Below are positions 18,628 through 27,940 of a stretch of 64,000 nt of DNA, piece after piece. The notes under the pieces are model-generated. The model was not told the origin of the DNA. It saw nothing but the letters and a program-made list of their open reading frames with translations, and did not search any database. A program made the translations under genes and the position numbers. Positions within the stretch are counted from its first letter, which is position 1, and the number at the start of each line of letters is the position of its first letter. This DNA is from Haladaptatus cibarius D43 (GTDB lineage: Archaea; Halobacteriota; Halobacteria; Halobacteriales; Haladaptataceae): NCBI RefSeq assembly GCF_000710615.1, contig NZ_JDTH01000002.1, positions 798,082 through 862,081 on the forward strand, given 5' to 3'.

Positions 18628-19841
18628 TTGTCGTCTCCTCCGTTGGTTTTGTCGCCACTCGTTGCATCATCCTTGTACTCGTCACCGAACCGTCGCCCGG
18701 TTTCTTCCCCACCGTCCGCTGTCGGGCCAAGTTCGCGCTCTTGCTTGCTCGCAACCTGAAAGCCACCCGTCTCCTGCCTGCCCGAGAGTTCGCGCTGTGG
18801 ATACGGGATTTTGACCCCTTCGCTGTCGAATGCGTCTTTGACCGCGCTAATAACCCTCGTTCGCGCGCGCCATTTACGGCGCGCACTCGGTTTGTCTATC
18901 CAGAACCGCAGTCCGAGGACGATTGCCGAGTCGCCGAACTGCTTCGTGACGACCTGCGGCGACGGAACCGTCAGCGCATCGTCCACCTCGCCCATTGCGT
19001 CTTCGGCGAGTTCCGCGGCCCGGTCTACGTCCGCTTCGTAATCGACACCGACGTCCACTTCCAATCGGAGTCGGCCTTTCCGACTGCGATTCGTGATGGT
19101 GCTTCCGCCGACCACTTCGTTCGGAATCATCACGAACTCGCCGTCGAACGTCTGGATTCGCGTGTTGACGATGGAGATGTCCGTCACGATTCCTTCCCGC
19201 TCCTCGATTTCTACCCAGTCGCCGATTTCGAACGGGCGGGAAAACATCAGCATGAATCCTGCCAACAGCGACCCGAGCGTTTGGCGGGCCGCCATGCCCA
19301 CCACGATGCCGAGGAATCCGGCACCGACCAGCAGGCCGGTGAGGTCAACATTCCAAAAGCCGAGGACGGCCGCAAATGCGACGACATACACCGACACCTG
19401 CGCGACACGAACCATCACTTGCGTCTGGTGCTGTGAAAACGTGTCGCGCTGGTCTGTCATGCGCTCGATTGCCTGCTTCGTGATTCCGGCGGCGACATAG
19501 GCAACGGCGAGTGTTATGACGGTTAACGTAACCTTGACGCCGGTCCAATTATTTATCAAATCCGTCAGCCATTCCTCCCAATCCGCGGGGAAGATGAGCG
19601 CCGTGTTGACCACTTCCCAAAGGAACAGCATCGTCACTCCAGCAAGTATGAGAAATACGGTAACTGAACCAATGACGATGACGTTCGCTAATGCATCCGG
19701 CATCTGCTCTTGCAATCGCGGATATCCTCGCCACGCAAGAACGAGTACCGCGACTACGGAAAGCGCAACAAAGACGGTTATCAGTATCCGTATGTCGATG
19801 ATTGCCAGGTCACCTATCTGCCGATACAGATTCTGCGCCAT
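18624..19841 (-). CDS. small-conductance mechanosensitive channel (MscS family)
   Basis: 405 aa from the ATG at 19841, which overlaps the ksgA stop in a TGATG. Four to five N-terminal transmembrane helices are followed by the MscS pore helix and beta domain (LLAGFMLMFSRPFEIGDWVEI, 21 residues shown here only by its ends LLAG and WVEI). The C-terminal ~60 residues are polar and charged. It releases solutes on hypo-osmotic shock. Its placement between two RNA/protein methylase genes is odd functionally, but the overlaps show co-transcription. Confidence 0.9.
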   Translation of the reverse strand: MAQNLYRQIGDLAIIDIRILITVFVALSVVAVLVLAWRGYPRLQEQMPDALANVIVIGSVTVFLILAGVTMLFLWEVVNTALIFPADWEEWLTDLINNWTGVKVTLTVITLAVAYVAAGITKQAIERMTDQRDTFSQHQTQVMVRVAQVSVYVVAFAAVLGFWNVDLTGLLVGAGFLGIVVGMAARQTLGSLLAGFMLMFSRPFEIGDWVEIEEREGIVTDISIVNTRIQTFDGEFVMIPNEVVGGSTITNRSRKGRLRLEVDVGVDYEADVDRAAELAEDAMGEVDDALTVPSPQVVTKQFGDSAIVLGLRFWIDKPSARRKWRARTRVISAVKDAFDSEGVKIPYPQRELSGRQETGGFQVASKQERELGPTADGGEETGRRFGDEYKDDATSGDKTNGGDDK

Positions 19842-20725
19842 CAACCACCACCTCGACCGTACTCGTCTGCGACCCGTGTCATCGCCGCGAACTGCGCAGG
19901 TGTGACGTTCCCGGCGCGCTTCCGAAGAATGTCTTCGGGCAACACGTCCGTGTCGGGGTTTTCCAGTGCATCCACGACTGCATCACCGTCGTCCAATCCG
20001 GAGATATGCACCGTGTTGCGAATCGCATTCCGAATGGTCTTTCGGCGTTGGGTGAAGACGGCTTTCACGAAGTCGAGGAAGAACTCCTCGTCATCGACTT
20101 CGTAATCGGGATTTCGCGGCGTGGTGCGCACGATGGCACTCGACACCTCCGGCGCGGGCGAAAACGCCTCACGCGGGACGATTTCCACGACTTCAACGTC
20201 AGCGTAATGCTGTGCGGTTACCGAAAGACGGCCATAATCGTCGGTACCGGCCTCGCCTGCCATTCGCTCCGCGAACTCCTGTTGGAACATGAGGAGCATC
20301 GGTTTCCCCAGCGGAAGCAATCGGAACGTGATTTCGCTGGAGATACCATACGGAAGGTTAGCGACACAGGCCGTAAAATCCGGCAGTTCGACGTTCAAGG
20401 CATCGCCTTCCACGACTGTCAGTCGTCCATCTTCGCAGTCGTCCGCGAACTCCCGACGGAGGAAATCAGCGAATTTCCGGTCGCGTTCGACGACCGTCAC
20501 GCGGTCTGCGACCGCCAGCAAGCGGTCGGTCAGCACGCCCGGCCCGCCACCGATTTCGAGGACGTGCGAGAAATCCATCTCCGTTCCGTACTCCGGTATT
20601 CGGTCAACGACTCGGTCGTCAACGAGGAAATGTTGGTCACGGTTCGGGTCGGCCCGGACGCCTGCCCGTCGAATCAAGGCGTCGGGGTTCCTCGTGCCGT
20701 GTCCTTCGTGTGGCGAACGTCCCAT
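19841..20725 (-). CDS. rsmA: 16S rRNA dimethyladenosine transferase (KsgA/RsmA)
   Basis: Dimethylates the two adjacent adenines near the 3' end of 16S rRNA late in small-subunit assembly. 294 aa. SAM motif EIGGGPGVLTDRLL and catalytic NLPYGISSE are clear. It is longer than bacterial KsgA at the N-terminus, as in other haloarchaea. Preceded by a 116-nt gap with a palindromic TATA-like TTACTATAGTAA at about 20793-20804, so it probably has its own promoter besides read-through from DUF655. Confidence 0.96.
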   Translation of the reverse strand: MGRSPHEGHGTRNPDALIRRAGVRADPNRDQHFLVDDRVVDRIPEYGTEMDFSHVLEIGGGPGVLTDRLLAVADRVTVVERDRKFADFLRREFADDCEDGRLTVVEGDALNVELPDFTACVANLPYGISSEITFRLLPLGKPMLLMFQQEFAERMAGEAGTDDYGRLSVTAQHYADVEVVEIVPREAFSPAPEVSSAIVRTTPRNPDYEVDDEEFFLDFVKAVFTQRRKTIRNAIRNTVHISGLDDGDAVVDALENPDTDVLPEDILRKRAGNVTPAQFAAMTRVADEYGRGGG

Positions 20726-20841
20726 TATCTCTGGCCTACCGGTGCGAGTGGCGTAAACCCACCGAGTTGCCGTGAGAACCGGCCGCCATTCTTACTATAG
20801 TAACCACCAAATCGTTGAAACGAACGGAGAGGACGCCGGGA

Positions 20842-21414
20842 TTAGTCCCGTCGCGCGAACGTCCGATATTTCAGGTCGTCCTCCCGAATTTCTTCGAGGA
20901 TTCGCTCGACAAGCACGCCCTCCGGGTCGTGAAGGCCCGAAACTCGGTCTTCGAGGTCGTCGAAGCTTTCAAACGGGTTTCGTTTTCGCGCTTCCAACAC
21001 GTTGTTCCGCAGTTTCTTCCCGATCCCCGGAAGCAGGTTCAACTGGTGGAGTCTGAGGGTAATCGGTTGCGCGTCGTTGTAGAAATCCACGAATCGCTCT
21101 TCATCGCGCTCGATGATGTCCACCACGGCGTGTTCGAGTTCCGACTGGGAAGCCGAGGTGAGGTCGTCGTACTCGATTTCGCGCAGTTTTTGAATGTGTT
21201 CACGGGCTTCCAGCGGTTCGACGGGGATGCTGTCGCCGATGCCGACGCTCTCTTCTTTTTCGAGCGTGAGTTCGAGGAGGCGAAAGTCCGATTCGGTCAG
21301 CGCGTATGCGACTGGCTCTTTCTGGTACTGGGGCCTGTCGTCTTCCGCCCGTCCGTGGGGGAGAAAGTCGAGCACCACAGCCATTGCTTCGCGGCCACTC
21401 TCGGATTCACTCAT
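20842..21414 (-). CDS. DUF655 family protein
   Basis: 190 aa from the ATG at 21414. DUF655 proteins are conserved in euryarchaea beside rpl21e-rpoF. A C-terminal helix-hairpin-helix is visible (LLPGIGKKLRNNVLEARK), suggesting nucleic-acid binding, after an OB-like N-terminal region (VVLDFLPHGRAED). Function unproven; the constant neighbourhood of ribosomal and RNA-polymerase genes points to RNA metabolism. Confidence 0.93.
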   Translation of the reverse strand: MSESESGREAMAVVLDFLPHGRAEDDRPQYQKEPVAYALTESDFRLLELTLEKEESVGIGDSIPVEPLEAREHIQKLREIEYDDLTSASQSELEHAVVDIIERDEERFVDFYNDAQPITLRLHQLNLLPGIGKKLRNNVLEARKRNPFESFDDLEDRVSGLHDPEGVLVERILEEIREDDLKYRTFARRD

Positions 21415-21457
21415 TACAGTACAGTACGGCGACGAGTAACTTAAAGAATCGGTGAAG

Positions 21458-21814
21458 TCACTCGTACTTCGCAACGACGTTCAGAATCTCGTCCAACTCG
21501 TCGCCCGAAAGCGCGAACCGCTGTTGTGCGTAAATCGCTCGCAGTTCGTCGCGGTCTTTCGGCAGGAGGTCGGCGATTTTGAACGCCGTCGGTTCGTCCA
21601 CCTTTTCGAGTTCGAGCAGTTCGTCCACGAGTTCGTGGGACTCTTCGGCGTCCAACGCCGCAAAGCGGTTGACGTGCTCGATGGCCCGCGAGAGATTGTA
21701 CGGCATCTCTCGGGTTTCGTCCAGCGCTCGGTCTTGCTCGATTTCGGCGAGCAGTTCCTTGGCTTCCGCCGTGGTGAGATAATCCTCGTGGAGCTTTTCC
21801 TTGAAAATCGTCAT
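21458..21814 (-). CDS. rpoF: RNA polymerase subunit F (Rpb4)
   Basis: 118 aa, the archaeal Rpb4 homologue that forms the polymerase stalk with Rpo7/E. All-helical, with the HRDC-like C-terminal part LLPKDRDELRAIYAQQRF. It starts 3 nt after the L21e stop and is followed by DUF655, the standard archaeal order. Confidence 0.95.
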   Translation of the reverse strand: MTIFKEKLHEDYLTTAEAKELLAEIEQDRALDETREMPYNLSRAIEHVNRFAALDAEESHELVDELLELEKVDEPTAFKIADLLPKDRDELRAIYAQQRFALSGDELDEILNVVAKYE

Positions 21815-21817
21815 ACG

Positions 21818-22108
21818 TTATTCCTGTGCGCGGAGGTGTGCTGGCATCGTGATGAGCGTCTTTTCTTTCTTGCCATCGACGATGCTGACTTTGTAGGCTT
21901 TGCCCTGTTTGCCAGTGACTTCGCCCGTGCGACCGTTGAATCGTGCGTGGAAACGGCCTTTACGCACGCTCGGGTCGATTTTGAGGTGGACTTTCTGTCC
22001 TTCCTCGTAGGACTGCACTGCGCGCTGTGGCGGCGAGGTGCCGCGTTTTCGGGGGTCGTTCGAGAGCTTGTTACGGGTACTGTGGTTGGGTCCGTGCGAA
22101 CTCGGCAT
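21818..22108 (-). CDS. rpl21e: 50S ribosomal protein L21e
   Basis: 96 aa from the ATG at 22108. Archaeal L21e signatures are the Ser/His-rich N-terminus, PSVRKGRFHARFNGRTG and the C-terminal KTLITMPAHLR. It leads the rpl21e-rpoF-DUF655-ksgA run. Intergenic element copy B lies about 150 bp upstream. Confidence 0.96.
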   Translation of the reverse strand: MPSSHGPNHSTRNKLSNDPRKRGTSPPQRAVQSYEEGQKVHLKIDPSVRKGRFHARFNGRTGEVTGKQGKAYKVSIVDGKKEKTLITMPAHLRAQE

Positions 22109-22256
22109 AGTCGTATGACGCTCTTGTTCGGTGACCGTTATAAAACGTCCGTTCCACGACGACGAGAACACAGGTGGGGAGTGGTTTATCGACAGTCACA
22201 ATCTGTTGTATCTCCGAAGGAGTCGCTAAATAGCATATTTTCGTGAGAGGCGCTAG

Positions 22257-22650
22257 GTAATCACGACTCCACTGAAAACCGCCACCGCCCTGCAACCGTC
22301 CACACGACACCCCAACCGACTCCCGCCACTCACTCCGGAAGCGCAAACTCTTCCGTGCTCTCGTTCACTCCTTCGTCGTTCACGAGAACTCCGTTCGTTC
22401 TGGTTGCCCCTCGCACGCTTTGGCTCGACTTCGAGGCCGCGATGTCCTCGAAGTCTCGCAAGCGCGCCACTTCGGTTGGTTGGAATTTCGAATCGACGCA
22501 ATCGCTTTGGCGCGTGCGTCAGCAGGGCTGAGGATTCCTCAGCCCTGCCGATTATCACGCGAGGGGCGACCGAAACGAGCGCCAGCGAATGAGGGAGTCG
22601 GTTGGGGAGGACGTGGTCTGCGGAGGCGGTGGCGGTTATTTTGGAGTCGG
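22257..22650. repeat. intergenic element, copy B
   Basis: About 390 bp between divergent rpl21e and the cystathionine gene, non-coding. The left end GTAATCACGACTCC...AACCGCCACCGCC is mirrored at the right end by GGCGGTGGCGGTTATTTTGG AGTCG. The internal 12-bp stem with a 3-nt loop (22522-22548) sits at the same place as in copy A but with different sequence, and the flanks GGCGCGTGCG and CACGCGAGGGGCGAC are shared. The right-hand block GGAGTCGGTTGGGGAGG is identical to copy A. Confidence 0.7.
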
Positions 22651-22778
22651 CAACTGCTAACATCACCCTGAAAAACACGTTTCCGTCGGAAGACTCGCAA
22701 AAACGGAGTTGTACTCGAAAGCGGCAACGTCGACGGAGAAGGGGAAGAATAACCTGTCCGCACTGCGTCCCCTCGCGC

Positions 22779-23945
22779 ATGACCGACGAAGACGATTTCC
22801 GGTTCGAAACGCGTTCCATCCACGCGGGACAGGAACCCGACGAGGAAACGGGCGCGCTGATGACGCCGATTCACGCCAACTCGACCTACGTACAGGACGC
22901 CCCCGGCGACCACCGCGGCTACGAATACTCGCGCACGGGCAACCCGACGCGCACCGACCTAGAAGACAACCTCGCCAGTCTGGAAGGCGGGGAGTTCGGC
23001 CGCGCCTTCTCCAGCGGAATGGGTTCCATCAACACCGTGCTGAACCTGCTGTCTTCGGGCGACCACGTCATCGCCAGCGAAGACGTGTACGGCGGCACGC
23101 ACCGAATCTTCACGCAGGTGTACGCGGACTACGACATCGAATTTTCCTTCGTGGACATGACCGACGTGGACGAGGTGTCCGACGCAGTCCGCGACGACAC
23201 GGAACTACTGTGGGTCGAAACGCCGACGAACCCGCTGCTCAACGTCGTGGACATCGCCGCGATAGTCGATATTGCAGAGGATGCCGACGCGCTCTGCGCT
23301 GTAGACAACACCTTCGCCACGCCGTACCTCCAGCGACCGCTCGAACTCGGTGCGGACATCGTCTCGCATTCGCTGACGAAGTACCTCGGCGGTCACTCCG
23401 ACGTGGTCGGCGGCGCGCTCATCACGAACGACGAGAAACTGGACGAGCAGATCGGCTTCTACCAGAACAGCGTCGGCGCGACCCCCGGCCCGCACGACTG
23501 TTTCCTCGTCCTCCGCGGAACCAAAACGCTCGGCGTCCGGATGGATAGACACTGCGACAACACCCGCGACATCGCGGCGTGGTTGGACGACCACGAAGCC
23601 ATCGAAACTGTGTACTATCCCGGCCTCGAATCCCATCCGAATCACGAACTTGCGGCGGAGCAGATGGACGACTTCGGCGGGATGGTCAGTTTCGAACTCG
23701 ACGCAAGTTTGGAGGAGGCCGCGGAGGTCGTGGCCGAGACGGAGATTTTCACCCTCGCGGAAAGCCTCGGCGGCGTCGAATCGCTCATCGAGCAACCCGC
23801 GACGATGACCCACGCCGCGATTCCAAAAGAAGAACGACTGGCCGCAGGGCTGTCCGACGGCCTCATCCGCGCCAGCATCGGCATCGAACACGCGGACGAC
23901 CTGAAAGCCGACCTTCAGCAGGCGTTCGATGCGGTGCTGAACTGA
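22779..23945 (+). CDS. cystathionine gamma-synthase/lyase (trans-sulfuration PLP enzyme)
   Basis: 388 aa from the ATG at 22779. Cys/Met-metabolism PLP family: PLP lysine Lys201 in SHSLTKYLGG, phosphate-binding SSGMGSINTV, and the C-terminal ESLIEQPATMTHA substrate segment. It could act as gamma-synthase (methionine synthesis) or gamma-lyase (reverse trans-sulfuration). With metE-like genes and a cysteine synthase in the same window, either fits. Monocistronic, divergent from rpl21e across element copy B. Confidence 0.92.
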   Translation: MTDEDDFRFETRSIHAGQEPDEETGALMTPIHANSTYVQDAPGDHRGYEYSRTGNPTRTDLEDNLASLEGGEFGRAFSSGMGSINTVLNLLSSGDHVIASEDVYGGTHRIFTQVYADYDIEFSFVDMTDVDEVSDAVRDDTELLWVETPTNPLLNVVDIAAIVDIAEDADALCAVDNTFATPYLQRPLELGADIVSHSLTKYLGGHSDVVGGALITNDEKLDEQIGFYQNSVGATPGPHDCFLVLRGTKTLGVRMDRHCDNTRDIAAWLDDHEAIETVYYPGLESHPNHELAAEQMDDFGGMVSFELDASLEEAAEVVAETEIFTLAESLGGVESLIEQPATMTHAAIPKEERLAAGLSDGLIRASIGIEHADDLKADLQQAFDAVLN

Positions 23946-23997
23946 CGAGGGGAAATCAGCCGAATCTTTCAGGCTTGTTGCTCCCGTCACCTGTCGC

Positions 23998-24666
23998 ATG
24001 GAACTCGACCAGCACGTCTATTCGTTCCCACTCACGTTCGACCGCGGCGACCGCGAAACGACGATTCATCCATCGGGCGTCGAAACCGAAAGCGGACTCA
24101 TCCTCCTCGATGCGGGGTTTCCCGGGCAGATAGAGGACTTGGAATCGGCACTGGCGGAACACGGCTTCGAACTGGACGACGTGGAACTCCTAGTTTTGAC
24201 TCACCAAGACGGCGACCACGTCGGTTGCGCGGGGGAACTCGTCACTCGAACTGACGCGACTGTCGTGGCGCATTCGGGAGACACCCCAGCAATCGAGGGC
24301 GACGAAGCCCCCATCAAATCCTCCGGCGACCGCTATCCGCTGGTTTCGGTGGACGTACAGATTGTCGAAAACGTCGTCTTCCGAACCGAAGCCGGCCCAC
24401 TGCGAGTCGTTGAAACCCCGGGACACACGCCCGGCCACGTTTCGCTCGTGCTACCCGAGGCCGACCTGCTCCTCGCTGGCGATGCGACGGTTGCCGACGA
24501 GGACGGCCTCGTCGGGCCGAACGAGCGATTCACGCCCGAAATGGACGACGCAATCGACTCGCTCGGCAAACTCGCCGAATTGGACGTGAACCGAACACTC
24601 TGCTATCACGGTGGATTCGTCGAAGATTCGGACGTTCGAGCGACGTACGAGTCGCTCACGGAATAA
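23998..24666 (+). CDS. metallo-beta-lactamase fold hydrolase
   Basis: 222 aa. MBL fold with an unusual first metal motif THQDGDHVG: the second His of HxHxDH is replaced by Asp. The remaining ligands are visible as HTPGHVS, GDATV and YHGG. This variant occurs in glyoxalase-II-like and quorum-quenching-like MBLs of unknown substrate. It follows the cystathionine gene by 52 nt on the same strand and may be co-transcribed. No signal peptide. Confidence 0.85.
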   Translation: MELDQHVYSFPLTFDRGDRETTIHPSGVETESGLILLDAGFPGQIEDLESALAEHGFELDDVELLVLTHQDGDHVGCAGELVTRTDATVVAHSGDTPAIEGDEAPIKSSGDRYPLVSVDVQIVENVVFRTEAGPLRVVETPGHTPGHVSLVLPEADLLLAGDATVADEDGLVGPNERFTPEMDDAIDSLGKLAELDVNRTLCYHGGFVEDSDVRATYESLTE

Positions 24667-24721
24667 AACGACAAAACCGAAAAGTCGGACGGTTGGACGA
24701 CCGGATAACCGGATTCCCGGT

Positions 24722-24988
24722 TTATATCCGACCGACGTTCTGCACTTCGACGCTCTCGACTTCTTCGACGGATGCGAAGCGCTCTTCGACGGCTTCCGTG
24801 CCGCCCGCGTCGTCGGGGACGATGACGGTCGGCAGGAGCGCGACCAGACCGAACGCGACGTTGTCGCGCTCGAAGCCGTTGATTTTTGCTCCTTCCGGGA
24901 GCGAATCCTCAAGTTTCTCTTGGAGGTCGTCGAGGTCGATTTCGGGGCTTTGCGGCATAACCTTGATTTTAGCGGCTACTTTTCCCAT
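24722..24988 (-). CDS. ef1b: elongation factor 1 beta
   Basis: 88-aa guanine-nucleotide exchange factor for aEF1A. The ferredoxin-like fold is seen in [13 protein letters not shown] and the conserved C-terminal [15 protein letters not shown]. It follows the small zinc-ribbon gene by 3 nt, a pairing conserved in haloarchaea. Confidence 0.95.
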   Translation of the reverse strand: MGKVAAKIKVMPQSPEIDLDDLQEKLEDSLPEGAKINGFERDNVAFGLVALLPTVIVPDDAGGTEAVEERFASVEEVESVEVQNVGRI

Positions 24989-24991
24989 AGT

Positions 24992-25168
24992 TTACGGTCC
25001 GAGGAACCCACAGTCGGGGCACTCGTAGAGGTTGCTCTGTTTGCGGCACTTTGCACAGCGGTAGATGGTCTGCCCGCAGTCGGGGCACTTGAACGACGCG
25101 GCGTTCGTGCCGGAGATGTTAATCCCGCACGAGACGCATTTCCGCGCCTGCTTTTGCGTCTGACTCAT
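24992..25168 (-). CDS. four-CxxC zinc-ribbon micro-protein (HVO_2753 family)
   Basis: 58 aa, with eight cysteines in four CxxC pairs: 11/14, 28/31, 38/41 and 50/53, two of them in CPDCG context. This is the family of Haloferax HVO_2753, a small zinc-finger protein tied to swarming and biofilm formation (established for that species). It is immediately upstream of ef1b, so it may have a translation-linked role. Full length compared with the family. Confidence 0.93.
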   Translation of the reverse strand: MSQTQKQARKCVSCGINISGTNAASFKCPDCGQTIYRCAKCRKQSNLYECPDCGFLGP

Positions 25169-25239
25169 ACCCCCACGTTCCGCCGCGCGGCTTTTAACGC
25201 TTCCCTTCTTGATTCGAAACCCGCGTTTCGGAATGCGCC

Positions 25240-25644
25240 TTAGAATGCGCCCGTCTCGACGGACGTCTCTGCGTGGAGGCTGTCTTTCAGCGCGTCGTGA
25301 ACCTTACAGAGTTCGAACGCGCGGTCGATGACGTTCTGAGCGGTTTCGTCGTCCGTTTCGGTTTCCCATTTAATGTCGAACGAGACGGCGTCGAGTTTGT
25401 CGTCGTCGTTCAGTTCGCCGTCTACCGTGATTTCGATTTTACCGAGGTCGCCAGCGTCGCGCTGTTCGCCGCCGACGCGCAGGGCTGGGACGTAGCACGA
25501 GCCGTAGGCCGCGAGCAGTGTTTCGAGCGTGTCGGGTGCGTCCTCGCCCGTCGCGTCGATGGTGAGCGAAAAGTCGCGGACGTCGTTCTCTGCGCTGTAT
25601 CCTGCTTCGGACGTGGTAGTGACTTCTGGCATTGCAGTTTGCAC
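25240..25644 (-). CDS. OsmC family peroxiredoxin-like protein
   Basis: 134 aa (130 if the ATG at 25632 is used). The OsmC/Ohr fold reduces organic hydroperoxides using two cysteines, here in GSCYVPAL and in [10 protein letters not shown], spaced as in OsmC. Cytosolic. Upstream (on the right) lies intergenic element copy C, about 200 bp away. Confidence 0.88.
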   Translation of the reverse strand: MQTAMPEVTTTSEAGYSAENDVRDFSLTIDATGEDAPDTLETLLAAYGSCYVPALRVGGEQRDAGDLGKIEITVDGELNDDDKLDAVSFDIKWETETDDETAQNVIDRAFELCKVHDALKDSLHAETSVETGAF

Positions 25645-25844
25645 GTCTGTCGCAACACTCCTAAGGTTTGTTCTTCCGGCTTTGTTTGTTGCGACGAGAC
25701 TCGTATTTTGTAGTCCGTGTTGCTTTGGACTACTGTCTGTCCTCTAGAGCGGGCGATTCGAGCGCCACTGGCAATTCTCGACTCCGAGACAATCGGCACG
25801 ACGGAACCAGAAGTGGGTGGTTCAAACGAGGGTCGTTTCCGGAA

Positions 25845-26181
25845 GCAAATCACGACAATCCATGACCGCCACCGCACCGCAGTCCCCCCCCATTCTTCCC
25901 CGCCAGCGCGGAAGTTGCACTCAGTGCTCGCTTCGCTCACTCCTCGTGCGAACGCGCTGGCACAACCTTTCGGCTGACGAACCGAGCTACGTGGCGCGTG
26001 CTGGCGAGCCGTCGAGGAGTTCACCTCCGAGAATGCGAGACGAAGTCGCGCGAGGTCTTCGCGAGCGGAGCGAGCGAATGGCTCGTCGGAGTTCATCTCC
26101 GACGGTGGACGAGCGAAGCGAGTCGGCCGAGGAGGCATGTGGGCGGTTGTGGTGCGGGGGCGGTCATGTGTTGTCGGGAAT
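25845..26181. repeat. intergenic element, copy C
   Basis: About 337 bp, non-coding. The left end GCAAATCACGAC is identical to copy A and runs into ACCGCCACCGCACC. The right end GCGGGGGCGGTCATGTGTTG TCG mirrors it imperfectly (8 of 12 in the outermost bases). Several local stems are present, e.g. GTCGGAG (26085-26091) with CTCCGAC (26097-26103), and runs of GCGAGCG-type repeats. GTGGCGCGTGC is shared with A and B but the central hairpin is rearranged. Confidence 0.6.
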
Positions 26182-26275
26182 CGTTCCAGAATCGAGAATA
26201 GTCTCCTTCGAATGCGGTTATTCACCCGTTAGCATCTCTATCACATCAAAAAGAATCCTGCCTGAACGCGAATCC

Positions 26276-27013
26276 TTAGTACGAGAGTTCTTCGGAGAGG
26301 TCGAACGACTCTTCGCCCTCCAACACTCGAACGTCGGCATTACAGCCCATCGCATCGACCTCTTTCGCAAAGTCCTCCGGGTCTTGTTCGATTGGCGGGA
26401 ACGTGTCGTAGTGCATCGGGAAGGCGAAATCGGCGTCCAACCAGTCCACAGCGATGGCGGCCTGCGCAGGCCCCATGGTGAAGTGGTCGCCAATCGGTAG
26501 CGCAACCGCGTCGGGTTCGAGAAACGGGCCGATGACTTCGCGCATCTCGACCATCAGCGAGGTGTCGCCCGCGTGGTAGAACGTCTCGCTCTCCTCGTCC
26601 GACACCTGCGTCGGTTTCGTATCCGAGATGACGAATCCGGCGGGCATCCCACCGGTGGCACCGTAGCTCGTGTCGATGCCGTTGGTGTGGTCCGCGCGAA
26701 CCATCGTAACGAACGCGTCGCCGCATTCGACGGTTCCGCCGAGGTTCATTCCCATGCCGCCGACGGCGTCGTAGTCGCCGAACTCGTCGTTGCAGTAGCC
26801 GACGACTTCGGGAGTCGCAACCAGCGTGGTTCCTTCGTAGCGGTCTACGTCGCCGATGTGGTCTGCGTGCCCGTGCGTGAGAAGGAGGTAATCCGGGTCG
26901 AGTTCTTCCGGGTCGGTGTCGGTTTTCGGGTTGTCGAAAAACGGGTCGATGAGGAGGTCAGTGTCCCCGACTGTTACGTGCCACGTCGAATGTCCGTACC
27001 AAGTGAGTTCCAT
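26276..27013 (-). CDS. UPF0173-type metal-dependent hydrolase
   Basis: 245 aa. Metallo-beta-lactamase fold of the UlaG-like/UPF0173 group: the N-terminus [18 protein letters not shown] metal site, RADHTNG and C-terminal [10 protein letters not shown] are all family marks. Substrate unknown. Monocistronic, promoter side facing the divergent FAH gene. Confidence 0.92.
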   Translation of the reverse strand: MELTWYGHSTWHVTVGDTDLLIDPFFDNPKTDTDPEELDPDYLLLTHGHADHIGDVDRYEGTTLVATPEVVGYCNDEFGDYDAVGGMGMNLGGTVECGDAFVTMVRADHTNGIDTSYGATGGMPAGFVISDTKPTQVSDEESETFYHAGDTSLMVEMREVIGPFLEPDAVALPIGDHFTMGPAQAAIAVDWLDADFAFPMHYDTFPPIEQDPEDFAKEVDAMGCNADVRVLEGEESFDLSEELSY

Positions 27014-27118
27014 AGTGCGAATTTGGGTAGGGCGTAATCAGTCTTAAAAGATGTTGGCGATGTGTGGGGCGTTACCGGAGTCCGAACGATTTAGGCCTAC
27101 GGATTCGACAACCGACAT

Positions 27119-27850
27119 ATGAAACGAGTCCGATTCCGCGACCCCGCTGGCTCAGTCCGAACCGGCGAATGGACAGACAACCGAATCCACTTCGCAGACG
27201 ACAGCTACGACCCGGACGAAGTCGAAATCCTCGCGCCGACCGACCCCTCGAAAATCGTCTGTGTCGGCCTGAACTACGCCGACCACGCGACGGAGCGAAA
27301 CAAAGACCTTCCAGACCGTCCGCTTTTGTTCCTCAAACCGCCGAACGCGGTCGCTTCCCACGACGACACCATCACGCTCCCGTCCGGAAAGGAACGAATC
27401 GACCACGAGGCGGAACTCGGCATCGTCATCGGCGAGCAGTGTCGCAACGTCGCGGAAGAAAACGCGATGGACGTGGTTGCTGGATTCACCTGCGCGAACG
27501 ACATCTCCAACCGCGACGACCAAGACAAGGAACAAAACTGGGTTCGCGGAAAGGCCTTCGACAACTCCTGTCCACTCGGCCCGGTCATGGCGACTCCCGA
27601 CGAAGTACCCGAAGATGCGGCAGTTAGACTGCGCGTGAACGGCGAACTCCGACAGGATTCCTCGCGCGACCAGTTCATCTTCTCCGTGCCGGAACTCATC
27701 GCGGAAATCACGACATACCTCACGCTCGAACCCGGCGACGTGGTCATTACCGGCACTCCAGCGGGCGTCGCGCCGCTTTCCGACGGCGACACTGTGGAAG
27801 TCAAAATCGAGGGTATCGGAACGCTTTCCCACGACGTTCGGATTCCTTGA
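27119..27850 (+). CDS. fumarylacetoacetate hydrolase family protein
   Basis: 243 aa. FAH-fold C-C hydrolase/decarboxylase/tautomerase. The core signature CVGLNYADHATE, metal-binding HEAELGIVIG, GFTCANDISNRD and GTPAGVAPL are intact. Such stand-alone enzymes act on acylpyruvates, 2-hydroxyhepta-dienedioates or as oxaloacetate tautomerase/decarboxylase; the context does not decide. Confidence 0.92.
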   Translation: MKRVRFRDPAGSVRTGEWTDNRIHFADDSYDPDEVEILAPTDPSKIVCVGLNYADHATERNKDLPDRPLLFLKPPNAVASHDDTITLPSGKERIDHEAELGIVIGEQCRNVAEENAMDVVAGFTCANDISNRDDQDKEQNWVRGKAFDNSCPLGPVMATPDEVPEDAAVRLRVNGELRQDSSRDQFIFSVPELIAEITTYLTLEPGDVVITGTPAGVAPLSDGDTVEVKIEGIGTLSHDVRIP

Positions 27851-27940
27851 GAGTGGACTTTTGAGCATGGATCGACTTTCTGCACGAAGTCGCCACTACG
27901 GAATCACGAAAACAAAAACGAAAAGACCGTTATTCCGCGA

